Source of the DNA: W0P28-013 sp051870755 | Lineage (GTDB): Bacteria; Bacteroidota; Bacteroidia; Bacteroidales; Paludibacteraceae | Direction of reading: 5' to 3' | Length of the DNA stretch: 51,616 nt | Assembly: GCA_051870755.1 (NCBI GenBank) | Contig: JBJECE010000020.1 | Location: 1 to 51,616, forward strand | In this document: positions 1 through 7,458 of the stretch, piece after piece | Numbering within the stretch: the first letter of the stretch is position 1 | Layout of the letters: each line of letters starts with the position of its first letter | Position numbers and translations under genes: made by a program | The notes under the pieces: generated by a model | Databases searched by the model: none | What the model was told of the DNA's origin: nothing | The model's input: the letters and a program-made list of their open reading frames with translations, nothing else

Positions 1-48
1 GCCAAAATTGTACGTTTCTTTTTACAAAATTGTATTTTTCTTTTTGGC
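1..48. repeat. Two direct 22-bp copies at the sbcC break point
   Basis: Positions 3-24 and 25-46 are adjacent copies of one 22-bp unit that differ at three positions. The whole block is bounded by GCCAAAA (1-7) and TTTTGGC (42-48), an inverted pair. The sbcC frame leaves recognisable family sequence at about position 54 and runs to a stop at 22-24 inside this block. It looks like the end of an inserted element or a rearrangement junction, but the window ends before that can be decided. Confidence 0.6.
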
Positions 49-2751
49 GATAATATATCCTTGGTAGGCGTCTTCCAACGAGATAACGAATGTGCCGGGT
101 ACGACGTTCAGCGTGTAGCGGTTAGTCAATGTTTGCAAATAACTATTCGCCGAATGAATCAAGTTGGCGAGTACATAACTCTGCGCAATTTTGCGAAACT
201 TATCCCCCGTGGCATCGCCAATCAGGTCTTTGAGTTTTACCCATTTCTGCCAATCGGTTCTCTTCGTTTCGGCATCTTGCACCAACGCTCCAAGACGTTT
301 TTTATTGTCAGCATCATCCGTCAATTCCTTATTGATGGCCCCTTTGGTTTCGCCAATGGTACGCAGTTGCGTGTCGTAATCGGCAATACGCTGTTGCAGC
401 GTTTCTATGCTATCCTCTTCCGCGAAGTCGGGTTTGCTTTTTTGGTGTTCTTCCCATTGTTTTTGCGCATTCTCATATAGGGTCTTTTTCTCAATAACAG
501 CATTACGACTTTGTTGGAGTGCGCTAGTTTGTAGCATTATATCTTCTGCAGCGAGAGCATCTAACTCATTCAGCCGGCTGATGGTAAACGATGTATTGTC
601 TGCAAGAAAGGCATTTAATTTTGTCTTATTGGTGTCATATTGTGCTGTTGCCTCTGTAAGGAGCGCACATGCCACCGTAACTTCATTTTGCAGATTATTG
701 GCATAGGAGAGCAAGTTGAGAACCTCTTTTGCACATGGTGCAGACAACGTGTTCCATTCGGGCATAGCATCTGTAATGGTCTTTTGGATAGTCACCACAT
801 TTTTGTAATCATTGACGGTTTTCTCTACTTGTTGCAGTTTTGTTGTGCATTCATCAAATGCCTTGCGTTTCTCGTCCAATGTATTTCGGAGTGCCTTCAG
901 TTGTTTTTCTTTAGTTTCTCCCGCTTGTAGTTTATTTTCCGTTTGTTCTTTCTGACTTTTTGTCTTTTCTTCTAAAGCGCCCAAAGATCTTATTGTGGTG
1001 TCATCCAAAGCAAGAATACCGCACCTTTGGCAAGCCTTGAGTGCTTCTTGTTCTGCCGTAGAAACGGTGATATCTTCCTTTAGTTCTTTGTTTCCTCTAT
1101 TGTAAACATCTTGCGCGGCATTGATTTCTGCATTGAGTTGGTTGTATGTATTCAATATATCTTGATATGTTTTTTCAGCAGCCTTGTATTCGTCTTCCAA
1201 TCCTTTGACAAGGGCAGCCAAGATTTCTTCGTGTGGCAAATCCGATTCAATTTTTTGTTGACAGACAGGGCATGTATCACCTTGATGGAGTCTCAAGCGA
1301 ATAGTCTTGGCAAACTTGTCGATTGTGTCTCTTTGCCTTTCGAAAACCTCTTTTCGAATATCCATTTCCGTTTTGGAAGCACTGAGGGCATCGTTCTTCG
1401 CGTCTGCGTCTTTTTGCTTGTTCTCAATATTTTTCTTTAGGTCTTCAAGGCTTTGAATCTTTGCCTTCCGTTGATTTTTGGATTCCGTTAAGCGTTGTAT
1501 GTTCGTTTTTGCAGTTTCGATATTTCGTAATAAATCTTTGGTTTGTTCCAGTTGATTGCGTAAAATAGGCAGTTGGAGTGCGCTTACCTCCTCGTCCTGT
1601 TTTTTTACATGGTCTTCCCATTTGGCCATCTCGCTCTCTGCTTGGTCTGCCATCTCCTTGGCTTTGATCAGTGCCGACACAAACGGCTGCCCTGTTGCTT
1701 GCTCTACTGCTTGCTCCAAGTATTTCAGTCCGCAGAGCAATCGGATATAGTTTTCTGATAGTCGGCGGATGGTATCTTGCTGCTCGTTCTTTGTGTTTTC
1801 TGCACGTTGACACGCATTCTTCCATTGACGTGGTTCGATGGTCGTATTCCAATCGTTAATCAACTGCTCTTTTATGCGAAAAGCATCGCTTTCGGTCGTT
1901 TCTTTTGCCTTACGGCACTCATCCTCGGCATTTCTGATCTGATGCTGCAAATCTGTTGCGGTAGTCAGCCAATTGCGTTTCAGTGTATCGCTATCGCTTG
2001 CGGCTTTTAGGGCATTATACCGACTGTCCAAGTTTGCAATGGTCTCTTTCTTCACTGCAATCTCTTCGTCTGTCAGCGTGAGTGTACCTTCCACAAGGCG
2101 TTGCGCATCCTGCCACGCATGTTCTTTCTGACCAGTGATGGCATATACCTTTGCCCCAATCTTGGAGTAGATATCCACGCCGGTTATTTTTTCTAAAATT
2201 TCGGCTTTTTCGTTGTCTTTACTATTGAGAAAACGCGTAAACTCGCCTTGTGCAAGCATAACAGTGCGACAGAATTGGTTGAAATCCAACCCGATGGCGT
2301 TCTGTATTTCTGCCTTGATTTCTGCGTCTTTAGTCAATGTATGATTGGTATCGCGATTAGTTAACTGCCAATTTTTTGACTGTATGTTGCCTGTCTCTTT
2401 TTTGCGTGCGCGAGCAACCGACCAAACAGCTTCGTACTTCACATTGTTGCTGCCAATGAACGTGAGTGCCACAAATGCTTCTCCTGTATTGCGGCGCATC
2501 AACTGCCTCGGGTCATCTATCTGCACTTTGTTATCCCCGTCCCTAGTTTCGCCTTGCATATTGGTGCTATCCAATCGAGGTGTGTCGGCATAGAGTGCCA
2601 AGCAGATAGCATCAAGAATGGTCGATTTGCCGGAACCGGTCTTGCCTGTAATGAGAAAAACCTCGCTGTCCGCCAATGGCTGTGCCTCAAAATCAATCTT
2701 GGCATCTTCTATGGAGGCAATATTGTGTATTGTGAGTTGCTGAAATTTCAT
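22..2751 (-). CDS. sbcC: SbcC nuclease ATPase subunit, C-terminally disrupted
   Basis: This is the SMC-like ATPase of the SbcCD (Mre11-Rad50) complex, which opens hairpins and trims blocked DNA ends in the cytoplasm. The 909-residue frame has the N-terminal Walker A (GKTGSGKS, residues 36-43), two long coiled-coil arms and the zinc hook CPVC (Cys494, Cys497) at the apex. It then returns to the C-terminal globular half and reaches the family sequence LEDAYQGY, after which LSGGE (signature) and Walker B should follow. Instead about eleven unrelated residues lead to a stop, so the ATPase site is incomplete. The gene starts 16 bp after sbcD ends and is presumably co-transcribed with it. The break lies in direct repeats at the window edge, so an insertion is likely, though an assembly artefact is possible. 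Confidence 0.9.
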   Translation of the reverse strand: MKFQQLTIHNIASIEDAKIDFEAQPLADSEVFLITGKTGSGKSTILDAICLALYADTPRLDSTNMQGETRDGDNKVQIDDPRQLMRRNTGEAFVALTFIGSNNVKYEAVWSVARARKKETGNIQSKNWQLTNRDTNHTLTKDAEIKAEIQNAIGLDFNQFCRTVMLAQGEFTRFLNSKDNEKAEILEKITGVDIYSKIGAKVYAITGQKEHAWQDAQRLVEGTLTLTDEEIAVKKETIANLDSRYNALKAASDSDTLKRNWLTTATDLQHQIRNAEDECRKAKETTESDAFRIKEQLINDWNTTIEPRQWKNACQRAENTKNEQQDTIRRLSENYIRLLCGLKYLEQAVEQATGQPFVSALIKAKEMADQAESEMAKWEDHVKKQDEEVSALQLPILRNQLEQTKDLLRNIETAKTNIQRLTESKNQRKAKIQSLEDLKKNIENKQKDADAKNDALSASKTEMDIRKEVFERQRDTIDKFAKTIRLRLHQGDTCPVCQQKIESDLPHEEILAALVKGLEDEYKAAEKTYQDILNTYNQLNAEINAAQDVYNRGNKELKEDITVSTAEQEALKACQRCGILALDDTTIRSLGALEEKTKSQKEQTENKLQAGETKEKQLKALRNTLDEKRKAFDECTTKLQQVEKTVNDYKNVVTIQKTITDAMPEWNTLSAPCAKEVLNLLSYANNLQNEVTVACALLTEATAQYDTNKTKLNAFLADNTSFTISRLNELDALAAEDIMLQTSALQQSRNAVIEKKTLYENAQKQWEEHQKSKPDFAEEDSIETLQQRIADYDTQLRTIGETKGAINKELTDDADNKKRLGALVQDAETKRTDWQKWVKLKDLIGDATGDKFRKIAQSYVLANLIHSANSYLQTLTNRYTLNVVPGTFVISLEDAYQGYIIAKKKNTIL

Positions 2752-2767
2752 GGCTGATATGCTATTG

Positions 2768-3937
2768 TTAGTTATCGTTATGTAGATCCTCGCTGATCAG
2801 ACGGATTGTTTCTTCAAACATCGTCGACATTTCGTCATCAAAAGTAATGCCTATATCCGTGGCATAGCGGCGCACTATATCTTTTGGATTCTCTTGCTGA
2901 AATTCTTGTACCGTTAAGGTCTTAACATTCACATTTGACATAGTTTTTCGTTTGGTGTTTATATGGCATAACCGGCATTTTTTTCCGTGAGTCAGTGCTT
3001 GCGCCTCGGCGGTAGCATTTGCCGGAAGGTAGTTCTCTACCTCCACATTCAGGCGGATATAGGCCGGAATATCGGCGGGATAGTCTGCCAAAAGTTGTTT
3101 TGCGCTTTCCCATGTCGCCATCCCCTCGGTGGGCAGCGTCACCAGCGGATGGGGATTTTGTATTTCTATCTGGTTCACAATAGGTGGAATATTATGTGCC
3201 GCTATCTCTACTATGCTGACAGAGTGGGTGTAGGTTTCGTCAAAACTAACCGCAACAGGAGTGCCGGAGTAGCGTACATTGTGCTGCCCGGAATGTACGA
3301 ACTGTGCATGATGGATATGCCCCAAAGCCAAGTAGTCGTAGCCGTTGCCAAACTGCTCCAAATCGAAAGCGTCAATGCCGCCGACCATATAGTCGGTAGC
3401 AAGATCGTGTCCTGTGAAATCACATCCCCGAACGGTGGTATGTGCTGACATTACTATCGGCAGATTATTCTCGTTTCGTGTTTGTACACTATCCAGCAGT
3501 TGTTTGAAAAAGCCGTTGGGTATATTGCGTTCATTCGCGTATGGTACAGCCACAACGAAGCCTTTATCAGCAATCGCAATAATATGATTTTCAGGATGTT
3601 CTCGGTCAATATTGCCAATCGTATGCACGTTGAGCGCTTCCCATGGCGTGCGAAATATTTCGTGTCGTGTCCCACTGTCATGATTGCCGGCGGTTATCAC
3701 GATGGTCATGGCGGGATTGGCATCGTGGAGTGCAACCACGGCATTGGTAAACATCTCTTGCACCGCTGCCGAAGGTTGAGGCGTATGATAAACATCGCCG
3801 CAAAGCAGAAATACATCAGGCCGCTCGCTGCGCACTATCTCCACCATCTGATCAAGCATAGACATTTGCTCCTCCCGACGATCGAAATTATATAGAATAT
3901 GCCCCAAATGCCAATCGCTCGTATGGAAAATTTTCAT
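2768..3937 (-). CDS. sbcD: SbcD exonuclease subunit
   Basis: Mre11-like metallophosphoesterase that partners SbcC as a double-strand 3'-5' exonuclease and hairpin endonuclease. The phosphoesterase motifs appear in order: SDWHLGH near the N-terminus, GDVYHTPQP, GNHDS and GHIHHAQF, which supply the two-metal site. The C-terminal third is the capping and SbcC-binding region. Its 389 residues are normal for the family. It is the first gene of the sbcDC pair, behind a complete Bacteroidota promoter at 3981-4012. The nuclease subunit is intact although its ATPase partner is broken at the window edge. Confidence 0.95.
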   Translation of the reverse strand: MKIFHTSDWHLGHILYNFDRREEQMSMLDQMVEIVRSERPDVFLLCGDVYHTPQPSAAVQEMFTNAVVALHDANPAMTIVITAGNHDSGTRHEIFRTPWEALNVHTIGNIDREHPENHIIAIADKGFVVAVPYANERNIPNGFFKQLLDSVQTRNENNLPIVMSAHTTVRGCDFTGHDLATDYMVGGIDAFDLEQFGNGYDYLALGHIHHAQFVHSGQHNVRYSGTPVAVSFDETYTHSVSIVEIAAHNIPPIVNQIEIQNPHPLVTLPTEGMATWESAKQLLADYPADIPAYIRLNVEVENYLPANATAEAQALTHGKKCRLCHINTKRKTMSNVNVKTLTVQEFQQENPKDIVRRYATDIGITFDDEMSTMFEETIRLISEDLHNDN

Positions 3938-3980
3938 AACATTGTACTTTTATGAGTTGGTTGTACTAAAATCAAATTTA

Positions 3981-4012
3981 CAAAAGTACAAATTAATTTT
4001 AGAATCGCCAAA
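3981..4012 (-). promoter_or_regulatory. Promoter of sbcDC
   Basis: On the minus strand TTTG (4012-4009) is followed after exactly 20 nt by TACTTTTG (3988-3981), matching the Bacteroidota TTTG-N19/20-TAnnTTTG pattern. Transcription would begin near 3974, giving a leader of about 37 nt before the sbcD ATG. Confidence 0.75.
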
Positions 4013-4147
4013 CAAACAACATAAATATAACTCTCCTCCGCTCACCGAGCAATTTTTTGCAGGTCGATTTAGGGAACAATGTTTCTATGATACAGGACGA
4101 CCGAAAAATCACAATAAAACACAACAAACAATAAAAAGATAAAAACA

Positions 4148-4179
4148 TTTGTTTGACATAAAATTTATTCGTAATTTTG
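4148..4179 (+). promoter_or_regulatory. Promoter of arsR
   Basis: TTTG (4148-4151), 20 nt, then TAATTTTG (4172-4179), a full Bacteroidota promoter. It fixes the start of arsR: an in-frame codon at 4149 would lie inside the promoter, so the ATG at 4200 is the real start and the leader is about 14 nt. Confidence 0.75.
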
Positions 4180-4183
4180 CGAA
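4168..4183. promoter_or_regulatory. Probable ArsR operator O1
   Basis: TTCGTAATTTTGCGAA is an imperfect inverted repeat that covers the -7 element of the arsR promoter. A closely matching, more symmetric copy lies at 4546-4563. Position and repetition suggest ArsR represses its own gene here by blocking sigma factor. Confidence 0.65.
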
Positions 4184-4199
4184 CAAAATAAACACGGCA

Positions 4200-4523
4200 A
4201 TGACAAACAAAGACTACAGCATACGACAAGAGCAACTTGCCCGCTTTGCCAAAGCGATGGGACACCCTGCACGCATCGCCATTTTGCAGTTTCTCGCACA
4301 GCAAAAGACCTGTTATTTCGGCGACATACACGAGGAGTTGCCAATAGCAAAAGCAACTGTTTCACAGCACCTTAAAGAACTGAAAGAGGCCGGCCTGATA
4401 CAAGGCGAAGTGGAAGCGCCCAAAGTGCGATATTGCATCAACCGCGACAATTGGCAGTTGGCCAAAGAGTTGTTCGGCGGATTTTTCGGGCAGTGCCTTT
4501 GTAAAAAAGAGGGTTGTTGCTAA
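4200..4523 (+). CDS. arsR: ArsR-family metalloid-sensing repressor
   Basis: A 107-residue winged-helix repressor of the ArsR/SmtB family. The helix-turn-helix is clear (KATVSQHLKELKEAGLI) and follows a HPARIAIL helix. Two cysteine sites are visible: a TC pair just before the second helix (KTCYFGDI), and a tail GQCLCKKEGCC that ends the protein with four cysteines. Three-coordinate As(III) binding by cysteines is known in ArsR proteins. That the C-terminal cluster is the sensor here is inference. It heads the arsenic operon and sits between two matching inverted repeats. Which species it senses, inorganic or organic trivalent arsenic, cannot be told from sequence. Confidence 0.9.
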   Translation: MTNKDYSIRQEQLARFAKAMGHPARIAILQFLAQQKTCYFGDIHEELPIAKATVSQHLKELKEAGLIQGEVEAPKVRYCINRDNWQLAKELFGGFFGQCLCKKEGCC

Positions 4524-4545
4524 TCTCCTTTTTTTTGAAAATAAT

Positions 4546-4563
4546 GTTCGTAATTTTACGAAC
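4546..4563. promoter_or_regulatory. Probable ArsR operator O2
   Basis: GTTCGTAATTTTACGAAC has perfect 8-bp arms around a 2-nt centre. It shares TTCGTAATTTT and CGAAC with the site at the arsR promoter. It lies between arsR and arsE and covers a TAATTTTA sequence that could act as a -7 element, so the four transport and reduction genes may have their own ArsR-controlled promoter. Confidence 0.65.
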
Positions 4564-4610
4564 TACGAATAAAAACACGCTATTTATTAACCAAAAAAAC
4601 GAGTAAAATT

Positions 4611-4850
4611 ATGCAAGACATCAAGATTTTGGGCACCGGTTGTGCCAACTGCAAAACGCTCCACAGCCTTGTCGAACAGGTTGTCGGCGAAATGCAATTG
4701 AACGTCGAAGTAACGAAAGAAGAGAATTTGACGGAGATTCTAAAATTCGACGTCATGTCGCTGCCGGCCATCGTGATCGATGGAACGGTGAAAGCCACAG
4801 GTAAACTATCGAAAGACGAAGTCAAACAACTACTAATCAGCAATTTATAA
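4611..4850 (+). CDS. ArsE-like small thioredoxin-fold protein
   Basis: A 79-residue minimal thioredoxin/glutaredoxin-fold protein of the TM0996/MTH895 type. It has an N-terminal CANC redox pair (Cys11, Cys14) and the cis-proline loop MSLPAIVID. Such proteins pass electrons between thiols in the cytoplasm. Its place before ArsF-like and ArsG-like genes matches the arsEFG arrangement described for nitroaromatic arsenicals, where ArsE and ArsF act together in reduction. That role is inferred from order; a generic redox partner of the permeases is the alternative. The gap to the next gene is 4 bp. Confidence 0.8.
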   Translation: MQDIKILGTGCANCKTLHSLVEQVVGEMQLNVEVTKEENLTEILKFDVMSLPAIVIDGTVKATGKLSKDEVKQLLISNL

Positions 4851-4854
4851 CAAA

Positions 4855-5280
4855 ATGAAACATTTTTTTCTATTGACAATAGTCGCTGCGACCTTGTGTG
4901 CAGCAGCTCCGGCCACCGCACAAGCCCCGGCACAAACCAAACGCCACATCGATGTGTTGTATTTCCACGGCAAGCAACGTTGCGCTACCTGCATCGCAGT
5001 GGGAACCTTGGCGCGCGAAGTGGTCGAACAACAGTTTGCCACACAACATCAGCAGGGCATCGTGCGGTTTCGCGAGATTGATTTTTCGACACCCGAAGGC
5101 GCACAAACGGCCGAAAAGTACGAAATGAGTTTTTCGGGTTTGCTTATCAGCAAGTGGGACAACGGCCGAGAGCAAAGCGTTGAGGATATGACGACTTTTG
5201 CATTTCAGTATGCGCGAACAGATGGCAAAAAATTCAAAAACGAATTGGCAAAACACATCAACAACTTGCTGAAGCCATGA
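4855..5280 (+). CDS. ArsF-like exported thiol protein
   Basis: A 141-residue protein with a signal peptide of about 22 residues (hydrophobic core, then ATAQA) and a short thioredoxin-like body. The CATC pair is Cys43/Cys46 in YFHGKQRCATC. It resembles the ArsF family, described as a nitroreductase subunit for nitrophenyl arsenicals. The gene overlaps arsG by 4 bp (ATGA), so translation is coupled. The signal peptide implies the redox chemistry ends in the periplasm, next to the membrane protein it is coupled to. I recognise the family by pattern and order; substrate specificity is not visible. Confidence 0.75.
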   Translation: MKHFFLLTIVAATLCAAAPATAQAPAQTKRHIDVLYFHGKQRCATCIAVGTLAREVVEQQFATQHQQGIVRFREIDFSTPEGAQTAEKYEMSFSGLLISKWDNGREQSVEDMTTFAFQYARTDGKKFKNELAKHINNLLKP

Positions 5281-5990
5281 CAGACATTCTGAACAACTTA
5301 CTGAACAACAGCGAGATACCAATCATCACGGCATTTCTGTTAGGTCTGCTTACAGCCATTAGTCCGTGTCCGTTGGCGACAAACATCACGGCCGTCGGTT
5401 TCATCAGCAAAGACATCGGCTCGGGGCATCGCGTGTTTCTCAACGGCGTGTTATACACGGTGGGGCGCATGTTGGCCTATTCGATTTTGGGTTTCATACT
5501 CATTGCCGTATTGCGCAGCGGCGTCAGCGCCTTTGCCATTCAGAAAACGGTCAGTCGCTGGGGCGAAATGTTGTTGCCGCCGATATTGATTGGCGTCGGG
5601 CTGTTCATGCTGTTCGGCCACAAACTAAAGTTGCCGCAGTTCGGTTTTTCGGGGCATCGCGACCTGACTTTTCTGCGCAACGGGAGCTGGGGCAGTCTTT
5701 GTTTGGGTATGCTGTTCGCATTGGCGTTCTGTCCGACAAGCGGCGTGTTCTACTTTGGCATGCTCATTCCGATGGCGGCGGTCGAAAACGGCGGTTTTCT
5801 ATTGCCGGTGGTATTTGCTTTTGCCACAGGGCTGCCGGTGATAGTCGTAGCGTGGATACTTGCCTACAGCGTAACAAGCATCGGCACATTCTACAACTGC
5901 ATGCAGATAGTTCAGAAATGGTTCAGAATCGTTGTTGCCATCGTGTTCATAGGCATCGGCATATATTACGGTTTTCAAATATACGGATAG
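5277..5990 (+). CDS. ArsG-like / CcdA-DsbD-type membrane protein
   Basis: A 237-residue, roughly six-helix protein of the CcdA/DsbD transmembrane family. The two conserved cysteines lie in AISPCPLATN (Cys31) and LAFCPTSG (about residue 150), the pair that carries electrons across the membrane in this family. The subgroup found with ArsE and ArsF has been named ArsG and reported as an efflux permease for trivalent aminoaromatic arsenicals. Translation is coupled to arsF and the next gene starts 4 bp after its stop. A plain thiol-electron transporter that keeps ArsF reduced is an alternative reading. Confidence 0.8.
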   Translation: MTDILNNLLNNSEIPIITAFLLGLLTAISPCPLATNITAVGFISKDIGSGHRVFLNGVLYTVGRMLAYSILGFILIAVLRSGVSAFAIQKTVSRWGEMLLPPILIGVGLFMLFGHKLKLPQFGFSGHRDLTFLRNGSWGSLCLGMLFALAFCPTSGVFYFGMLIPMAAVENGGFLLPVVFAFATGLPVIVVAWILAYSVTSIGTFYNCMQIVQKWFRIVVAIVFIGIGIYYGFQIYG

Positions 5991-5994
5991 AAAA

Positions 5995-6963
5995 ATGATA
6001 CAACATTTTGCAGATTGGCTGGTTTATGGTCTGTTCGGGTTGAGTGCCGACACGGCCATCGGCGCTGCCGTCAATTTCTTTTTTTACGACACCATCAAAA
6101 TTCTATTGTTACTGTTTTTCATCAGTGTGTTGATGGGCATCATCAATGCCTACTTCCCGATCGAGCGTTTGCGGCATTTTCTGATCACGCACAACATGTA
6201 TGGTCTGCAATATCTGTTGGCTGCGCTATTCGGTGCCATCACGCCCTTTTGTTCGTGTTCATCCATTCCGTTGTTCATCGGTTTTGTGAAAGGCGGCATT
6301 CCGTTAGGCGTTACATTTGCCTTTCTGATAACGTCGCCCTTGGTCAACGAAGTGGCCGTGGCCATGTTTCTCGGTTCGTTTGGTTGGACGACAACGCTGA
6401 TATACGTCGGCAGCGGCATTTTGTTGGGCGCGGTTGGCGGCTTTGTCCTCGGACAGATGCGTTTGGAGCGCTATCTCAGCGATTGGGTCAAGCAGATTCA
6501 AGCCACGGCGTCGGCACAGGCAGCTGCATGGAATGCCGAACACACATCGTTGATTCGGCGGTTGCCAGGCATCATACGCGAGGCGTGGCACATTGTGCGC
6601 GGCGTATTGGTTTACATACTGATAGGCATCGGCATTGGCGCCGCGATGCACGGATTTGTTCCCGAAGACTTTTTTGCGCAGTACATGTCGCGCGACAATT
6701 GGTTTGCCGTGCCGTTGAGCGTGCTCCTTGCTGTGCCAATGTACGCCAATGCAGCCGGCATCGTCCCCATAGTCGAAGTGTTGGTTGCCAAAGGCATTCC
6801 GCTTGGCACCGCCATCGCTTTTATGATGGCCGTTGTAGGGTTGTCGTTGCCCGAAGCCACGCTGCTGAAAAAAGTGATGACATGGCGATTGATTGCCGTC
6901 TTTTTCGCCACCGTCACGCTGTTCATCATACTTTCGGGCTATCTGTTCAACCTTGTGCTATAG
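5995..6963 (+). CDS. ArsP-like permease (DUF318 family)
   Basis: A 322-residue permease with eight to ten predicted membrane helices in two halves, separated by a hydrophilic loop near residues 160-195. The first half has the family hallmark TPFCSCSSIPLF (Cys86, Cys88). ArsP proteins of this family export trivalent organoarsenicals such as roxarsone and methylarsenite. With ArsE, ArsF and ArsG it would give the operon two exporters plus a reduction step. It closes the operon; a short perfect palindrome GGAAAATTTTCC follows at 7006-7017 but lacks a T-run. Confidence 0.85.
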   Translation: MIQHFADWLVYGLFGLSADTAIGAAVNFFFYDTIKILLLLFFISVLMGIINAYFPIERLRHFLITHNMYGLQYLLAALFGAITPFCSCSSIPLFIGFVKGGIPLGVTFAFLITSPLVNEVAVAMFLGSFGWTTTLIYVGSGILLGAVGGFVLGQMRLERYLSDWVKQIQATASAQAAAWNAEHTSLIRRLPGIIREAWHIVRGVLVYILIGIGIGAAMHGFVPEDFFAQYMSRDNWFAVPLSVLLAVPMYANAAGIVPIVEVLVAKGIPLGTAIAFMMAVVGLSLPEATLLKKVMTWRLIAVFFATVTLFIILSGYLFNLVL

Positions 6964-7133
6964 AAAGACCTACGGCAATGCGAACTCCACTTTCACACCG
7001 CCTCGGGAAAATTTTCCGGGGCGATTTTTGTTTGCACGAACGGCTATTTTCGGCAACCTCATTCGGGCTGAAACGGGACAAAACATATCTCGACGAGATA
7101 ATGCCACTGCTTGCACACACCGATAAAGCCTGA

Positions 7134-7184
7134 CGCATCCAGGACGGTATTCCGGTAGTGCCAATAGGCAGCCTGAAACAGTGA
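7134..7184 (+). pseudogene. Remnant of a second DUF4143 ATPase (last 16 codons)
   Basis: These bases encode RIQDGIPVVPIGSLKQ and a stop, nearly the same as the last residues of the intact ATPase (RQDGILVVPIGSLKQ). The final 32 bases (7155-7186) are identical to 8707-8738. No upstream part of the gene is recognisable, so this is a leftover of a lost copy or a duplicated end. Confidence 0.8.
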
Positions 7185-7284
7185 TACTCCGCCACAAAAA
7201 CTTGGTGGAAACCGGCAAAAAAGAACTATATTTCACCCTGACCATCCTAAAAGTCAAATAAATGAACAACCGGCCATGCCCTGA

Positions 7285-7380
7285 TAACAATATTGGCCGA
7301 ATACCACAACAAAAATTGGCCAAATACCATAATGAAATTTGGCCAAATGGCATAATGAAATTTGGCCAAATGGCATAATA
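7285..7380. repeat. Four tandem 23-bp repeats with a 12-bp palindrome
   Basis: The TTGGCC core starts at 7293, 7316, 7339 and 7362, an exact 23-bp period. The last two units are almost identical and contain the perfect palindrome ATTTGGCCAAAT; the first two are diverged. They end about 80 bp before the ATPase gene. Spacing of about two helical turns suits cooperative protein binding. Confidence 0.85.
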
Positions 7381-7427
7381 TAACATTTTTTATGACTTTT
7401 AATGTGCTGAATATCAATAATTTTTTG

Positions 7428-7435
7428 TAACTTTG
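7428..7435 (+). promoter_or_regulatory. -7 element before the DUF4143 ATPase
   Basis: TAACTTTG fits TAnnTTTG and would start transcription about 17 nt before the ATG at 7459. No good TTTG lies at the usual distance upstream; the 23-bp repeats occupy the region where an activator would bind. Confidence 0.55.
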
Positions 7436-7458
7436 CCGCCGAAAAGAAAATTGAAGAT

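Larger units (their letters stand above)
6964..7427. other. Gene-free stretch with recombination scars
   Basis: No intact gene lies here. It holds the palindrome after the permease gene, a 3'-end remnant of a DUF4143 ATPase (7134-7184), a short open tail of about 24 codons ending in a stop near 7260, and four 23-bp repeats (7285-7380). The mixture of gene ends suggests repeated insertion or loss at this point. Confidence 0.6.

Noticed and set aside
7285..7380. A possible CRISPR array
   Set aside because: The units touch without spacers and there are no cas genes.
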